A stretch of DNA of 64,000 nt, from contig CAJUAM010000003.1 of NCBI GenBank assembly GCA_910584615.1, forward strand, positions 1 to 64,000, read 5' to 3'. Under the pieces are notes generated by a model. That model did no database searches. It was given only the letters and a program-made list of their open reading frames with translations, and was not told where the DNA came from. Shown in pieces: positions 1 to 8,802 of this stretch (position 1 is its first letter; each line of letters starts with the position of its first letter). The DNA is from an uncultured Dorea sp. Lineage in GTDB: Bacteria > Bacillota > Clostridia > Lachnospirales > Lachnospiraceae. The position numbers and the translations under genes were made by a program.

Positions 1-30
1 AAATATAGGGGGGGGGGGGTAAAATTAGAA
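1..30 (+). repeat. G-tract promoter-like repeat, copy 1
   Basis: The element reads AAATATA, then an unbroken run of 12 G (8-19), then TAAAATTAGAAG. The same element recurs at 1129-1160 with 10 G. TAAAAT at 20-25 could be a -10 box; any -35 lies outside the window. A perfect 13-bp inverted repeat with a TT loop (28-55) follows at once, and a second hairpin lies at 57-78. Confidence 0.6.
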
Positions 31-55
31 GGAAAGAGTTTTACTCTTTCCTTCT
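28..55 (+). other. Perfect hairpin just after the G-tract element
   Basis: AGAAGGAAAGAGT pairs exactly with ACTCTTTCCTTCT across a TT loop. No T-run follows, so it is not a standard terminator. It would lie at the very 5' end of any transcript started from the TAAAAT box at 20-25. The rest of the stretch up to the lipoprotein gene at 271 shows no gene. Confidence 0.55.
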
Positions 56-270
56 ACATTTCTCCAGGCAGAAATGTAAGCCTTTCTTACACTGCGGCAT
101 TTCTGCAAACAACGCTTAGTTAATTCCTATACGCAATAGATTAAGTAAGAAGACTAAGCACAACAAACAAGAATGCAGATGGTAAAGCAAAACCCCCATA
201 TGTAACCCGTAGATTTAATTTTAGTAACAATGAAACTAACAGTAAATATTTTAAAGGAGAGTGATCTATT

Positions 271-870
271 ATGAAATCAAAAAAGCGGATTTTAAGTATT
301 ATATTCGTTTTTGTTATAGTATTTGCAATGGCGGCGACAGCATGCGGCAAAAAAGAAGAGGCGGCGGAAAAAGAAGAACCGAAGCAGGAAGAGACATCAG
401 ATACCGATGAGGCAGAGGTAGATGATGTAGAAGATGATGCAGCGGCAGTAGATGCAGAAGAACCGCCTGCTGATAAAGGTAAGAAAACAGGCGAAGATAT
501 GCTGACAGATGAAGATGTTCAGAGCCTGAAAGATAGCATCAGAGATACTGTTATTTCTGAATATCTTGAGCCAAATAATATTTCAGTTGAAGACTTTGCT
601 TGGTCGGATAAAGATGAAGATTGGGGATATCTGAGGGAACTTGTTGGACAATATGGTTTAGCATTTTTAGCGTGTTCCGATGAGATCGATATTTCATCAG
701 TCGATTCATCACTAGCTTCAAATCCAGAAGTTATTAAAGCTGTTTTTAATGGAATTATTAACTGGATCGATAAGCAAGGAGACTTCGATATGGGCTATAT
801 AGAAAATGTTTTTTCGGCGGTGTATCCATATAAAGAAGTAATTCCAACAATCGACCTTGCAGCCGAATAG
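271..870 (+). CDS. Acidic lipoprotein of unknown function
   Basis: This 199-residue protein has a Lys-rich N-terminus, a hydrophobic stretch (residues 8-22) and a lipobox ending ATAC with the lipidated Cys at 25, so it is a predicted surface lipoprotein. Residues 28-75 are a Glu/Asp/Lys-rich low-complexity linker. The remaining 125 residues form a compact, mostly helical domain I do not recognise. An AAAGGAG site sits about 8 bases before the ATG. The gene stands alone, bounded downstream by a terminator, and is enclosed by the two G-tract repeats. Its function is unknown. Confidence 0.8.
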   Translation: MKSKKRILSIIFVFVIVFAMAATACGKKEEAAEKEEPKQEETSDTDEAEVDDVEDDAAAVDAEEPPADKGKKTGEDMLTDEDVQSLKDSIRDTVISEYLEPNNISVEDFAWSDKDEDWGYLRELVGQYGLAFLACSDEIDISSVDSSLASNPEVIKAVFNGIINWIDKQGDFDMGYIENVFSAVYPYKEVIPTIDLAAE

Positions 871-898
871 TTTTCCCGCATTCTTGTTTGTAGAATAG

Positions 899-923
899 GC
901 AGATGGCAACATCTGCTTTTTTT
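899..923 (+). terminator. Rho-independent terminator of the lipoprotein gene
   Basis: GCAGATG, loop GCAA, CATCTGC, then seven T. It lies 28 bases after the stop codon of the lipoprotein. Confidence 0.9.
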
Positions 924-1121
924 CTCCCATTTCCGTATTAAATACGGACAACCATAAATCGTACGTATAGCAGCGCAAGCCCCTATACACAGTAAAAACA
1001 GTCTTTTACTTCATTGTAGAAGGCTGTTTTTGCTTTCTTTCCATACTCTTGATTGTTCACTCTTACTGATACGCTGACGCAGTTACACTGCCTAAAAATT
1101 CTGTTTATAATTTATTTCTTA
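924..1121. other. Intergenic stretch with a second hairpin
   Basis: No gene is seen here. It holds a short palindrome (TCCGTAT/ATACGGA, about 936-952) and a second terminator-like hairpin at 995-1030 (AAAACAGTCTT against AAGGCTGTTTT, one G-T pair). Confidence 0.6.
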
Positions 1122-1160
1122 TTGACAGAAATATAGGAGGGGGGGGGGTAAAATTAGAAG
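1122..1160 (+). promoter_or_regulatory. G-tract promoter-like repeat, copy 2
   Basis: TTGACA (1122-1127) and TAAAAT (1149-1154) are separated by 21 bases that contain a run of 10 G (1139-1148). A 17-base spacer would need about four fewer G, so changes in tract length could tune the promoter. The part 1129-1160 repeats the element at the start of the window. The region after it folds into a hairpin followed by eight T (about 1161-1214). Confidence 0.45.
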
Positions 1161-1214
1161 AGGGTGCTGCAAAATAGATGAGTAATCATCTATGGAGCAG
1201 CGCTCCCTTTTTTT
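1161..1214 (+). terminator. Hairpin and T-run at the left flank of the IS1182 relic
   Basis: ATAGATGA/TCATCTAT forms the upper stem, with an imperfect lower stem (GGTGCTGC against GCAGCGCTCC), followed by a run of T. Such hairpins at IS edges often block read-through into the transposase. This may also be the left end of the element. Confidence 0.5.
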
Positions 1215-1270
1215 GCCTAAAAACAGAAAAGCAGGCTCCGAAGAACCTGCTATCCGTGGTATAATAAGAT

Positions 1271-2325
1271 ATGCCTAGTAAATTAAAATACCATAAAAAT
1301 TATACCGAACTTGGCGAAACTTATCAACTGGTTTTACCATTAAGTTTGGAAGGTTTGGTTCCTGATGATGATTCTGTCCGACTGCTGAGCCACGAATTGG
1401 AGGATTTAAACTACAGCTTGCTGTATCAGGCTTACTCTGCTAAAAGCAGAAACCCGGCAGTAGACCCAAAGACCATGTTCAAGATCCTGACCTACGCATA
1501 TTCACAAAACATCTACTCTTCAAGAAAAATTGAAACAGCCATCAGTCTGGTAAATCAGGAATATATGCGGGATTTTGCGCTTACGAAAGAAAATCGTACA
1601 ATAGATCTGCAGAAGATCATGAACATTCTGGATGATTACTGCAGGAAAAATAACATCTCTTTTGTATACGGCCGTGGAAAAAGAAAAAGCATCCATCAGA
1701 AATATCATGAATTATTCCGCCGCTTTCTTGAACAGCAGCTGCTGTATGATCTGCATAATTCAAGATTTGGAGACCGGAACAGCTATTCCAAAACAGATGT
1801 GGACGTAACATTCATGCGCATGAAGAATGATCATATGCGCAACGCACAGCTAAAGCCCGGATATAATGTCCAGATCGGAGTTGACAGTGAATACATTGCG
1901 GCCGCAGATATTTTTTCAGACAGTAATGATGTCTGGACACTGGTTCCATTCTTAAAAACTATGGAGCAAAACCACCGATATTTATAAAAACCCAGAAAAG
2001 TAAAAGCAGCTACAAATCAGAAGTGACTGTATATGAATGTGAAGACTGCTGTGAATGTGCGTATAAAGAAAAATGTACAAAGGCAAAAGGAAACAAACGG
2101 CTTTATGTGTCAAAGAACTTTATCGCCAAAAGGCAGGAATCGTATAAAAACATCATAAGTAAAACAAGAATAAAATACCGCATGAACCGCTCCATCCAGG
2201 TAGAAGGAGCCATTGGGGTATTGAAAAGCGACTATGAATTCCAGAGATTTCTGCTTCGAGGAAAAACCAAGGTAAAACTTGAGTTTTTCTTATTGTGCTT
2301 GGGATATAACATCAATAAGCTGTAA
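1271..2325 (+). pseudogene. IS1182-family transposase, broken
   Basis: The first open part (1271-1987, 238 aa) matches the N-terminal half of IS1182-type DDE transposases, with the start PSKLKYHKNYTELGETYQL and the VDPKTMFKILTYAYS segment. The second part (about 1988-2325) is in another frame and carries the zinc-finger-like CEDCCECAYKEKC region and the C-terminal EGAIGVLKSDYEFQRF segment. A full-length enzyme is about 450-500 aa. The join near 1985 has lost roughly 60-70 residues and shifts the frame, so the gene is inactive. TATAAT at 1260-1265 lies only five bases before the ATG and no ribosome binding site is visible, so the original mRNA may have been leaderless. No matching right terminal repeat was found. 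Confidence 0.85.
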
Positions 2326-2420
2326 ATAAAAATACAAAATGAACGGACAGGAAATTATCTATTCGAAGTAAAAACAGCGTAAAAAAAGACAAAATAATAG
2401 AAGCTCTATTAAAGTGCGTA

Positions 2421-2465
2421 AAAAAAGAGAAGATATCCATAAATGTGGAAAATCTTCTCTTTTTT
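2421..2465. terminator. Bidirectional terminator
   Basis: A perfect 14-bp stem (AAAAAAGAGAAGAT / ATCTTCTCTTTTTT) flanks a 17-base loop. T-runs occur on both strands, so it can end transcripts from the IS relic and from the minus-strand DUF1002 gene. Confidence 0.85.
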
Positions 2466-2541
2466 ATCAAAAGCAATGGAGTCTTGCGATTATAACTGCC
2501 TAATCAGTTATTTTGCAATAGCCCCCCATGCGGTCAGTTCT

Positions 2542-3831
2542 TTATTCGGACAGATCGTCTGCGGTATCTGTTTCGTCTTCATTATCGCCGTCATGTCCGT
2601 CCTGCAATGGATCATCATCGCCGTCTTCGGCGTCTCCATCATGTCCATTCTGCAGCGGATCGTCGTCATCAGCATCGCCATCGTGTCCGTTCTGCAGCGG
2701 ATCATCATCATCGGCGCTTATAGGAGCTTCCGGATCATCAAGTGTCTCTGGCTCATCTTCACTCTGAGGGGTTACCTCCTCTTCAGATGAGGCATCCTCT
2801 GTCTCGTCACCTCCGAAGATCCCTTTGAAGAAATTAGCGACTTTGTCAAAAAATCCGTCAGCTTCGTCAGAATTCATCTTGTCTTTTATGTCATCTAAGG
2901 TACTGTCAACTACTGCATTGTCGCCGAGAATATTGTCATTGGTGCTGTTAATGATACCGCCCTTATCGTCCCCGCCTCCAAAGAAGCCTGTAAATGTACT
3001 GACAAGCTTTGAGAAAAATCCTTCTTCTTTTCCATCCAGATTGTCCAGAGTCTTTTTCAGCGCCTTTACATCATAATCATACTGGGCGATGTTCTGCATA
3101 AGAGAGACAATCTGCGCGATCTGCTCGTCTGTCAGGTTAACGCCGGCTTTTTTTGCGGCAGTATCTACGGTGTCTGAAATTTCTCCTTCATCGGTCAGAC
3201 CTTCTTCGATCACTTCCTGTTTTACCTGGTTCATAAGATCAGAAGCTTCCTGCTGTCCGATGTCGCTGGCAAGTTCGCCGGTAGTGACAAGCTCTTCGGT
3301 GGCAGCAGCTTTCTGGTCTTCGCTCAGTTCTTCGCCACTGGCGGATTCATAAGCCATCATAATACCTGTCAGAGCGCCGGTTCCGGATACCTCGGTCGGA
3401 GAGGCAGCAACAACATTGCAGTTTTCTACACCGGATGTAAGGAGGGTGCTGGCAATCATAGAGCTTGTTACAAATGTAAGGTTTGCAACCTTTACCTGGA
3501 TACCTCCCTTGGTTGTCGGCTCAACATAAGAACAACTGAAAGTTTTTTTGCCGATCTGTGCTTCGGAGGCAATGCCTTCCATATATTTCCGCTCATCCTG
3601 ATTGGTTACTTCGATCGTATCAACTTCATCAGCAGTTGTTCCAAAGTATTCGTACATAGAAGCTTTCTGCTTATCCGACAGATTGGCTCCAAGTGTGACA
3701 ACCTTTGAACTGTCAGCTTTTGCTGTCATCGGCATACTTACACACACAAGTGCTGCCGCGATAAAGACCGGCAATGTCCTTTTTATACAGCGCAAAGTGC
3801 GCTGCGGTACCTTCATCTGAAATTTTTTCAT
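2542..3831 (-). CDS. DUF1002 secreted protein with acidic repeat tail
   Basis: This 429-residue protein has a signal peptide (hydrophobic residues 20-36, likely cleavage after AKA at 37-39), then the DUF1002 (YpuA-like) domain at about 45-260. The tail after residue 280 is linker-like. It ends in three copies of an Asp-rich motif, DDDPLQ(N/D)GHDGD, which resembles calcium-binding Asp repeats. DUF1002 proteins are exported proteins of Firmicutes with no settled function. AAAAGGGGAG precedes the ATG. The gene is monocistronic, with a bidirectional terminator after it. The repeats are also visible at DNA level (2587-2709), so the copy number may vary between strains. Confidence 0.85.
   Translation of the reverse strand: MKKFQMKVPQRTLRCIKRTLPVFIAAALVCVSMPMTAKADSSKVVTLGANLSDKQKASMYEYFGTTADEVDTIEVTNQDERKYMEGIASEAQIGKKTFSCSYVEPTTKGGIQVKVANLTFVTSSMIASTLLTSGVENCNVVAASPTEVSGTGALTGIMMAYESASGEELSEDQKAAATEELVTTGELASDIGQQEASDLMNQVKQEVIEEGLTDEGEISDTVDTAAKKAGVNLTDEQIAQIVSLMQNIAQYDYDVKALKKTLDNLDGKEEGFFSKLVSTFTGFFGGGDDKGGIINSTNDNILGDNAVVDSTLDDIKDKMNSDEADGFFDKVANFFKGIFGGDETEDASSEEEVTPQSEDEPETLDDPEAPISADDDDPLQNGHDGDADDDDPLQNGHDGDAEDGDDDPLQDGHDGDNEDETDTADDLSE
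2587..2709. repeat. Coding minisatellite in the DUF1002 gene
   Basis: Three related 33-base units at about 2587-2619, 2635-2667 and 2677-2709 (periods 48 and 42 bases) encode DDDPLQ(N/D)GHDGD on the minus strand. The unit lengths keep the reading frame. Confidence 0.8.
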
Positions 3832-3917
3832 ATTACAACTCCCCTTTTAAATAGTGCTTTTATAGTTATCCTCTCATAATATATCACAGGCATTTTGGTT
3901 TGAAAAGAAAAACCATC

Positions 3918-4241
3918 TTAACAATTTCTGAATATTTTTTGTAGATGTTTTTCAAAAGTAGTATCTTCCATCACGCCCTGCAGCTCTCCTAACAGTTTCC
4001 CTTTCTGGAAAAAAGCGAATGTAGGGACAATGGACGCGCCATACTGACTGGCAAGTTCCGGCGATTCATCTACTTCAACTTCAAAGAAGCAGATATGATT
4101 TTTGTATGCTGGTTCAATATCCTCTATGAGTGGCTTCATCATAGCGCATTTGCCGCACCAGGCAGCATAAAACATGACAACAACAGGGAGGGGGGAGGTC
4201 TTTATTTCCACTGCAAAATTATTCGCTGTCAGATGGAACAT
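3918..4241 (-). CDS. Thioredoxin-family protein
   Basis: A 107-residue thioredoxin fold with the active site WCGKC in the AAWCGKCAMMKPL context and the cis-proline segment SIVPTFAFF. It is expected to be a cytoplasmic thiol-disulfide oxidoreductase. The CGKC centre differs from the CGPC of classical thioredoxin, and such variants often serve special partners. The ATG at 4241 is preferred because AAAGG lies nine bases upstream; an in-frame TTG at 4250 sits directly on that site. It is a single gene with no signal peptide. Confidence 0.85.
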   Translation of the reverse strand: MFHLTANNFAVEIKTSPLPVVVMFYAAWCGKCAMMKPLIEDIEPAYKNHICFFEVEVDESPELASQYGASIVPTFAFFQKGKLLGELQGVMEDTTFEKHLQKIFRNC

Positions 4242-4511
4242 GTATCTCAACCTTTCTTATTTGTTCCGGAAGTTTATGTTTGAATTCAGTATTTCGCAGA
4301 CTTCGCGGAGAGAATTGCTGATACAGCATAAGAATCCTCTCCTGTGTCTTTTGATATAGGCAGATTTGTAACGTTTCATACGCCAGTGTTTTAAAAATCC
4401 AAATTTCATAAATGCCTCCGGAATCATTTATTCCCTATTAGTATATGATACTAAGGGAATTGTGAGAGTACAAAGTGTGAGATAATTCGCGGTATCATAA
4501 GTATAAATGGA
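4242..4511. other. Intergenic region with an inverted repeat
   Basis: No gene is seen. An imperfect palindrome at 4430-4460 (ATTCCC TA TTAGTAT / ATACTAA GGGAAT, two-base bulge) lies between trmB and the thioredoxin gene. It could be an operator or a weak terminator of trmB. Confidence 0.4.
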
Positions 4512-5195
4512 TCAAGGAAGCCGGGCTGCGGTCAATTTGCAGATGGGATTTCCAAGAGAGGAGAATTTTGCTTCATATTCGGTCATGATATTGCCGGTAT
4601 TCATAAGACTGTCTTGATGCAGATCGTAAGTACAGGCAATGATCTGCCATGTTTTGGATGTCTGGAGCTGTTCCACGGAAAAATCAAAGAGATTTCTGTT
4701 GTCAGTCTTAAACTCTACCAGGCCATCTGCTGTCAGAATGGCGTCATAACGAGTAAAATATTCCTTTGAAGTAAGTCTCCTCCTGGCGTGGCGTGCTTTC
4801 GGCCATGGATCGGAGAAATTGAGGTAAATGAGGGAGACTTCGCCAGAAGAAAATATCTGGGGAAGTTCAGCCGCATCTACGCAGAGAAAACGTATATTGT
4901 TTATATTGTCATCTGCACAAGACACAGATCCGTCTGAAAGGGGTGTGTTCAACCTCTCGACAGCTCTTAAAAGGACGCTGGAATAGCGTTCGATCCCGAT
5001 ATAATTGATCTGGGGATTTTTTGCCGCGAGGGTCAGAAGAAACTGTCCCTTTCCCATGCCGATCTCAATATGTACCGGATTTTCATTTTTGAAAACATCT
5101 GTATTCCACTTTCCGCAGTATTTGTACGGCTCTTTTATAACAAAAGGGCAGGCAGCCAAAACGGAGTCTGCCCTTGGAATATTTCTTAATCTCAT
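4512..5195 (-). CDS. trmB: tRNA (guanine-N7-)-methyltransferase
   Basis: TrmB uses S-adenosylmethionine to make m7G46 in tRNA variable loops. The SAM site IEIGMGKGQFL, the NYIGIERY segment and the family signature NFSDPWPKARHARRRL are all present. At 227 residues it is of normal size. The start MRLRNIP at 5195 is chosen because this is the usual family N-terminus; an upstream ATG at 5255 would add 20 residues unlike the family. The gene is monocistronic, divergent from the V-ATPase operon. Confidence 0.93.
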   Translation of the reverse strand: MRLRNIPRADSVLAACPFVIKEPYKYCGKWNTDVFKNENPVHIEIGMGKGQFLLTLAAKNPQINYIGIERYSSVLLRAVERLNTPLSDGSVSCADDNINNIRFLCVDAAELPQIFSSGEVSLIYLNFSDPWPKARHARRRLTSKEYFTRYDAILTADGLVEFKTDNRNLFDFSVEQLQTSKTWQIIACTYDLHQDSLMNTGNIMTEYEAKFSSLGNPICKLTAARLP

Positions 5196-5408
5196 ATCAT
5201 GCTCTCTTTCTTTGATCAGTAAGGACATTATATGCGATAATGTGCCGGTTAGCAATACGTTTTGAAGACAAAAAAACAGTCAGAAAACAGTCAAAAAGCA
5301 GCGGAAAAACAAAGCATAAAAGACAGATGATAAAAAGGCATAAATTTATCAGAAAAAAATAAAAATTTTATTAAATTTTACTATGGAAATTTGCGAAAAA
5401 AGGTGTAT

Positions 5409-5443
5409 TATGTATAGCGAAGGTTTAGAACCATTTATACATA
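5409..5443 (+). promoter_or_regulatory. Inverted repeat upstream of the V-ATPase operon
   Basis: TATGTATA (5409-5416) and TATACATA (5436-5443) form an 8-bp inverted repeat, with GGTT/AACC nested inside. It ends 21 bases before the first ATG of the operon. It may be an operator or a leader hairpin. The exact promoter could not be placed. Confidence 0.4.
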
Positions 5444-5464
5444 AAAAGTAGATGGGGGTGCAGA

Positions 5465-5776
5465 ATGGACTCGATTATTAAAAGACTTGCAGAAATTGAA
5501 GAAACAGCAGAGGCAATCGTTGAAAACGCCGAGAAAAAGAAGTTTGAAGAAGAGAGAAAGATTCAGACAGAAAGAGATGAATTTGACCGCAAACTGAATG
5601 AAGAAGTGAATCAGCGATTAGAGGCTATCCGGGCGGAAGGCAGTAAGAAGATGGAACAGGTGCTTAAAGAAGAAAGGAAGAAGCATCGGAGTACGATCGA
5701 TGATCTGGAGGCTGAATTTGCAGAGCACCATACAGAATATGCAAAAAAAATACTGCAGCAGATATTAGAGGTGTAA
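5465..5776 (+). CDS. V-type ATPase subunit G/H (stalk)
   Basis: A 103-residue, highly charged protein, almost wholly coiled coil (Glu/Lys/Arg-rich, few prolines), first in the operon. In bacterial V/A-ATPases this subunit pairs with subunit E to form the peripheral stalk that holds the catalytic head against subunit I. It lies four bases before subunit C. GATGGGGGTG is the likely ribosome binding site. Assignment rests on position, size and coiled-coil character. Confidence 0.8.
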   Translation: MDSIIKRLAEIEETAEAIVENAEKKKFEEERKIQTERDEFDRKLNEEVNQRLEAIRAEGSKKMEQVLKEERKKHRSTIDDLEAEFAEHHTEYAKKILQQILEV

Positions 5777-5780
5777 GCGT

Positions 5781-6827
5781 ATGGGTAATCTTAGAACGTA
5801 TAGCGGAATTACTACGAAGATACGTGCCATGCAGGCAAAGCTTCTGACTGCTGCGGATTACAATAATATAGCAAATCTTAGAACTGTTCTGGAAGTGATT
5901 GAGTATCTGAAGGAAAAGCCCGCATATACGAAATATATCAACCGGATGGATACATCTCTTTATCACAGAGGAGATGTGGAGAAAGTCCTGACACAGTCAT
6001 TTTATGATGATTATACAAGGATTTTCCGGTTTGTAGGAATGGGACAGAAGAAGTTCCTGAAAACATACTGGAAAAGATATGAGATAGATCTGATCAACTA
6101 CTGCCTTAGGATCGTGTTCAACCATTATGATGTTCCGTTTGATATTGACTATAAGAAAGAGATTTTTGACAAGTATTCCCAGCTGTCTGTCAGTAAGCTT
6201 GTGCTATCAAGGAATGTGGAAGAGTTGGTAGATAATCTGAAAGGTACGGAATATTATTCCCCTCTCCAGACATTGAGAGAATCGGGCGCGGCGACTTTGT
6301 ATGATTATGATCTGACTCTGGAATTATATTACTTTTCTATGATGTGGAAAGAGGAGAAAAGGCTTCTGAAGGGAAAAGAGAGGGAGCTTTTCATTAAAGA
6401 TTATGGTATAAGGATCGATCTTACAAATTTACAGTGGATCTATCGGGCAAAGAAGTATTATAACATGCTGCCCCCGGATATTTACATGATGATGATCCCG
6501 ATCCAATACCGATTCAGCAAGGAAGAGTTTAAAGCGTTGGTGGAAGCGCCGTCTGTTGAAGAGTTTATAAAGCAGGTAGGGAATACAAGATATGGGAAAA
6601 AGATTTCGTTTGAGGAAGGACATATGCTGGAACAGCAGTGCAGGGAAATACTTAAGGCAGCATATCTGTCAGACCGGAGGCGCAATCCCTATTCAGTAGC
6701 AAGTATCAATGCGTATCTGTTTTTAAAAGAGGGAGAGATCAGGAATATAGTAAGCGCGCTTGAATGCATTCGTTATGGCTTGTCATCAAGAGATATATCA
6801 GGATACTTAGGAGGTGTGATTCAATGA
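5781..6827 (+). CDS. V-type ATPase subunit C
   Basis: A 348-residue helical protein of the NtpC/AtpC (V-type d-like) family, which forms the funnel linking the central rotor shaft to the membrane K ring. The N-terminal YSGITTKIRAMQAKLL and the repeated Tyr/Leu-rich helices fit the family, as does the length. Its TGA overlaps the ATG of subunit I as ATGA, indicating translational coupling. Confidence 0.88.
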   Translation: MGNLRTYSGITTKIRAMQAKLLTAADYNNIANLRTVLEVIEYLKEKPAYTKYINRMDTSLYHRGDVEKVLTQSFYDDYTRIFRFVGMGQKKFLKTYWKRYEIDLINYCLRIVFNHYDVPFDIDYKKEIFDKYSQLSVSKLVLSRNVEELVDNLKGTEYYSPLQTLRESGAATLYDYDLTLELYYFSMMWKEEKRLLKGKERELFIKDYGIRIDLTNLQWIYRAKKYYNMLPPDIYMMMIPIQYRFSKEEFKALVEAPSVEEFIKQVGNTRYGKKISFEEGHMLEQQCREILKAAYLSDRRRNPYSVASINAYLFLKEGEIRNIVSALECIRYGLSSRDISGYLGGVIQ

Positions 6828-8758
6828 TTGTAAAGATGAAGTTTCTTAGCATCAGCGGTCCGAGAACTGATATCGACCGTGTATGCGACGTGTATTTGTC
6901 TAAATACGCAATGCAGCTCGAAAATGCAATTACAGAGCTTCGGACAACAGACAATCTTCTTCCGTTTGTTGAGGTAAATCCATATAAAGAGCCGCTGGCA
7001 AGAACGGAACAGTTTGTATCGATTCTGGAAAGAACGGATCATGATGTGGACCGTACGCTTTCGAAGGAGGATATGCTGTCGCTTGTCCGTGAGATCAACA
7101 GCAGTTATGTGGATCTGCAGGAGCAAAAGGAACTGCTGAAGAAGAAAAAGGATCTGCTGACAGAGAAGTTCAGCATTCTGGAACCGTTTGGGTGTATGGA
7201 GCTGGAGCTTCAGAAGGTACTGCATTACAAATATATGCAGGTGCGGTTTGGAAGAATGGCAATAGATTACTATCAGCGGCTGGGAAAATATCTGTATGAT
7301 GATCTGGATGCTGTGTTTATTGAAGCTGCACAGAATGATAATTATGTATATGGATGTTATTTTGCGGCAAATTCAGACGTGGGAAAAGCGGATGCAATCT
7401 TTCGTTCCCTTCATTTTGAGAGAATCCGGATTCCGATGGAATATATCGGTACACCGCAGGAGGCGTGCACGAATCTGCAGAACGACATAAAAGAGACGAC
7501 CCGGAAAGTCGAGGAGGTCAAAGGAAAGATCAAAAAACTTATGACAGACCATGCGCCGCAGCTTTTAGGAACACAGAAGCGCCTTCAGGAGCTGTCTAAT
7601 AATTTTGATGTGCGCAGGTCCGCGGCAAGGATCAGCGGTGATGAGCAGGAAGATAATTATATCCTCTGCGGTTGGATGAGTGAAGAGAATGTTGAAAAGT
7701 TTCTGGAAGAGACAAAGAATGATGGCAGAGTGTTTGTCATGGTGGAAGAAGACCGGGAGAAATTTTTTGGAGAACCGCCTACAGAGCTTAAAAATCCAAA
7801 GCTTTTCAAGCCGTTTGAGATGTTTATCCGAATGTATGGGCTGCCTTCGCATAATGAAATGGATCCGACGATCTTCGTGGCTTTGACTTATACATTTATC
7901 TTTGGAGCTATGTTTGGGGATGTGGGACAGGGACTGTGCCTGTTTGCGGCAGGAGGATTGCTGTACCTTACGAAGAAGATAAATCTTGCGGGAATCATAT
8001 CGGTCGCTGGATTATTCTCTGCGTTTTTTGGTTTTATGTTTGGAAGTATCTTTGGCTTTGAAGATGTCATAGAGGCGCATTGGCTGCGTCCGACAGAAGC
8101 GATGACCAATCTGCCATTTATCGGACAGCTCAATACCGTGTTTGTGATAGCGATCGCATTTGGTATGGGACTTAATATACTGGTTATGATCTTTCAGATC
8201 ATAAATGCAGTGAAAGCCCATGATACAGGAAATATATGGTTTTCACATAATGGGATCGCAGGTCTTGTGTTCTACGGGTTTTTGATCGCGACCATTGTAT
8301 TATTTATGACAGGACATAAGACCCCGGGCAATATTATGCTGATATTGTTTTTGGGAGTACCGGTGTTATTATTCCTGTTTAAAGAGCCGCTCACAAATCT
8401 GGTGGAAAAAAACCACCGGAAGATGGAAGAGAGCAAGGGTATGTTTTTGATACAGGGATTTTTCGAACTGTTCGAGACAATGTTAAGTTATTTCTCCAAC
8501 ACGATCTCTTATGTGCGTATCGGCGCTTTTGCCGTCAGTCACGCGGCTATGATGGAGGTAGTGCTGATGTTATCGGGAGTAACGGCAGGGCATACGAATT
8601 GGTTCGGAGTTATTATTGGAAACATAATTGTATGTGCCTTAGAAGGGCTGGTCGTAGGTATACAGGTACTAAGGCTTGAGTATTACGAATTGTTCAGCCG
8701 CTTTTACGATGGTTCCGGACGGGAGTTCAAGCCTTTCAACCGTCAGGACAGACAGTAG
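6824..8758 (+). CDS. V-type ATPase subunit I (membrane stator)
   Basis: This 644-residue subunit corresponds to subunit a of F/V enzymes and forms the ion half-channels. The N-terminal half (about 1-340) is soluble with coiled coils that receive the peripheral stalks. The C-terminal half has about eight membrane segments, beginning near FVALTYTFIFGAMFGDVGQG. The segment SYVRIGAFAVSHA holds the conserved Arg that faces the rotor glutamate. The ATG at 6824 has a GGAGGTG site and overlaps the subunit C stop; an upstream ATG at 6764 lies inside subunit C. Confidence 0.93.
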   Translation: MIVKMKFLSISGPRTDIDRVCDVYLSKYAMQLENAITELRTTDNLLPFVEVNPYKEPLARTEQFVSILERTDHDVDRTLSKEDMLSLVREINSSYVDLQEQKELLKKKKDLLTEKFSILEPFGCMELELQKVLHYKYMQVRFGRMAIDYYQRLGKYLYDDLDAVFIEAAQNDNYVYGCYFAANSDVGKADAIFRSLHFERIRIPMEYIGTPQEACTNLQNDIKETTRKVEEVKGKIKKLMTDHAPQLLGTQKRLQELSNNFDVRRSAARISGDEQEDNYILCGWMSEENVEKFLEETKNDGRVFVMVEEDREKFFGEPPTELKNPKLFKPFEMFIRMYGLPSHNEMDPTIFVALTYTFIFGAMFGDVGQGLCLFAAGGLLYLTKKINLAGIISVAGLFSAFFGFMFGSIFGFEDVIEAHWLRPTEAMTNLPFIGQLNTVFVIAIAFGMGLNILVMIFQIINAVKAHDTGNIWFSHNGIAGLVFYGFLIATIVLFMTGHKTPGNIMLILFLGVPVLLFLFKEPLTNLVEKNHRKMEESKGMFLIQGFFELFETMLSYFSNTISYVRIGAFAVSHAAMMEVVLMLSGVTAGHTNWFGVIIGNIIVCALEGLVVGIQVLRLEYYELFSRFYDGSGREFKPFNRQDRQ

Positions 8759-8802
8759 GATAAGAAAAAGATAGATAGTCAAATATAAGGAGGATTAAGA
8801 TC

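Noticed and set aside
8..19. G-run as an assembly artefact
   Set aside because: It was considered because of the window edge, but the second copy with a different length and shared flanks at 1129-1160 argues for a real repeat.
2443..2790. Plus-strand frames opposite the DUF1002 gene, one Ser/Pro/Cys-rich with repeats
   Set aside because: They are antisense translations of the Asp-rich repeats of a well-supported minus-strand gene and lack a ribosome binding site.
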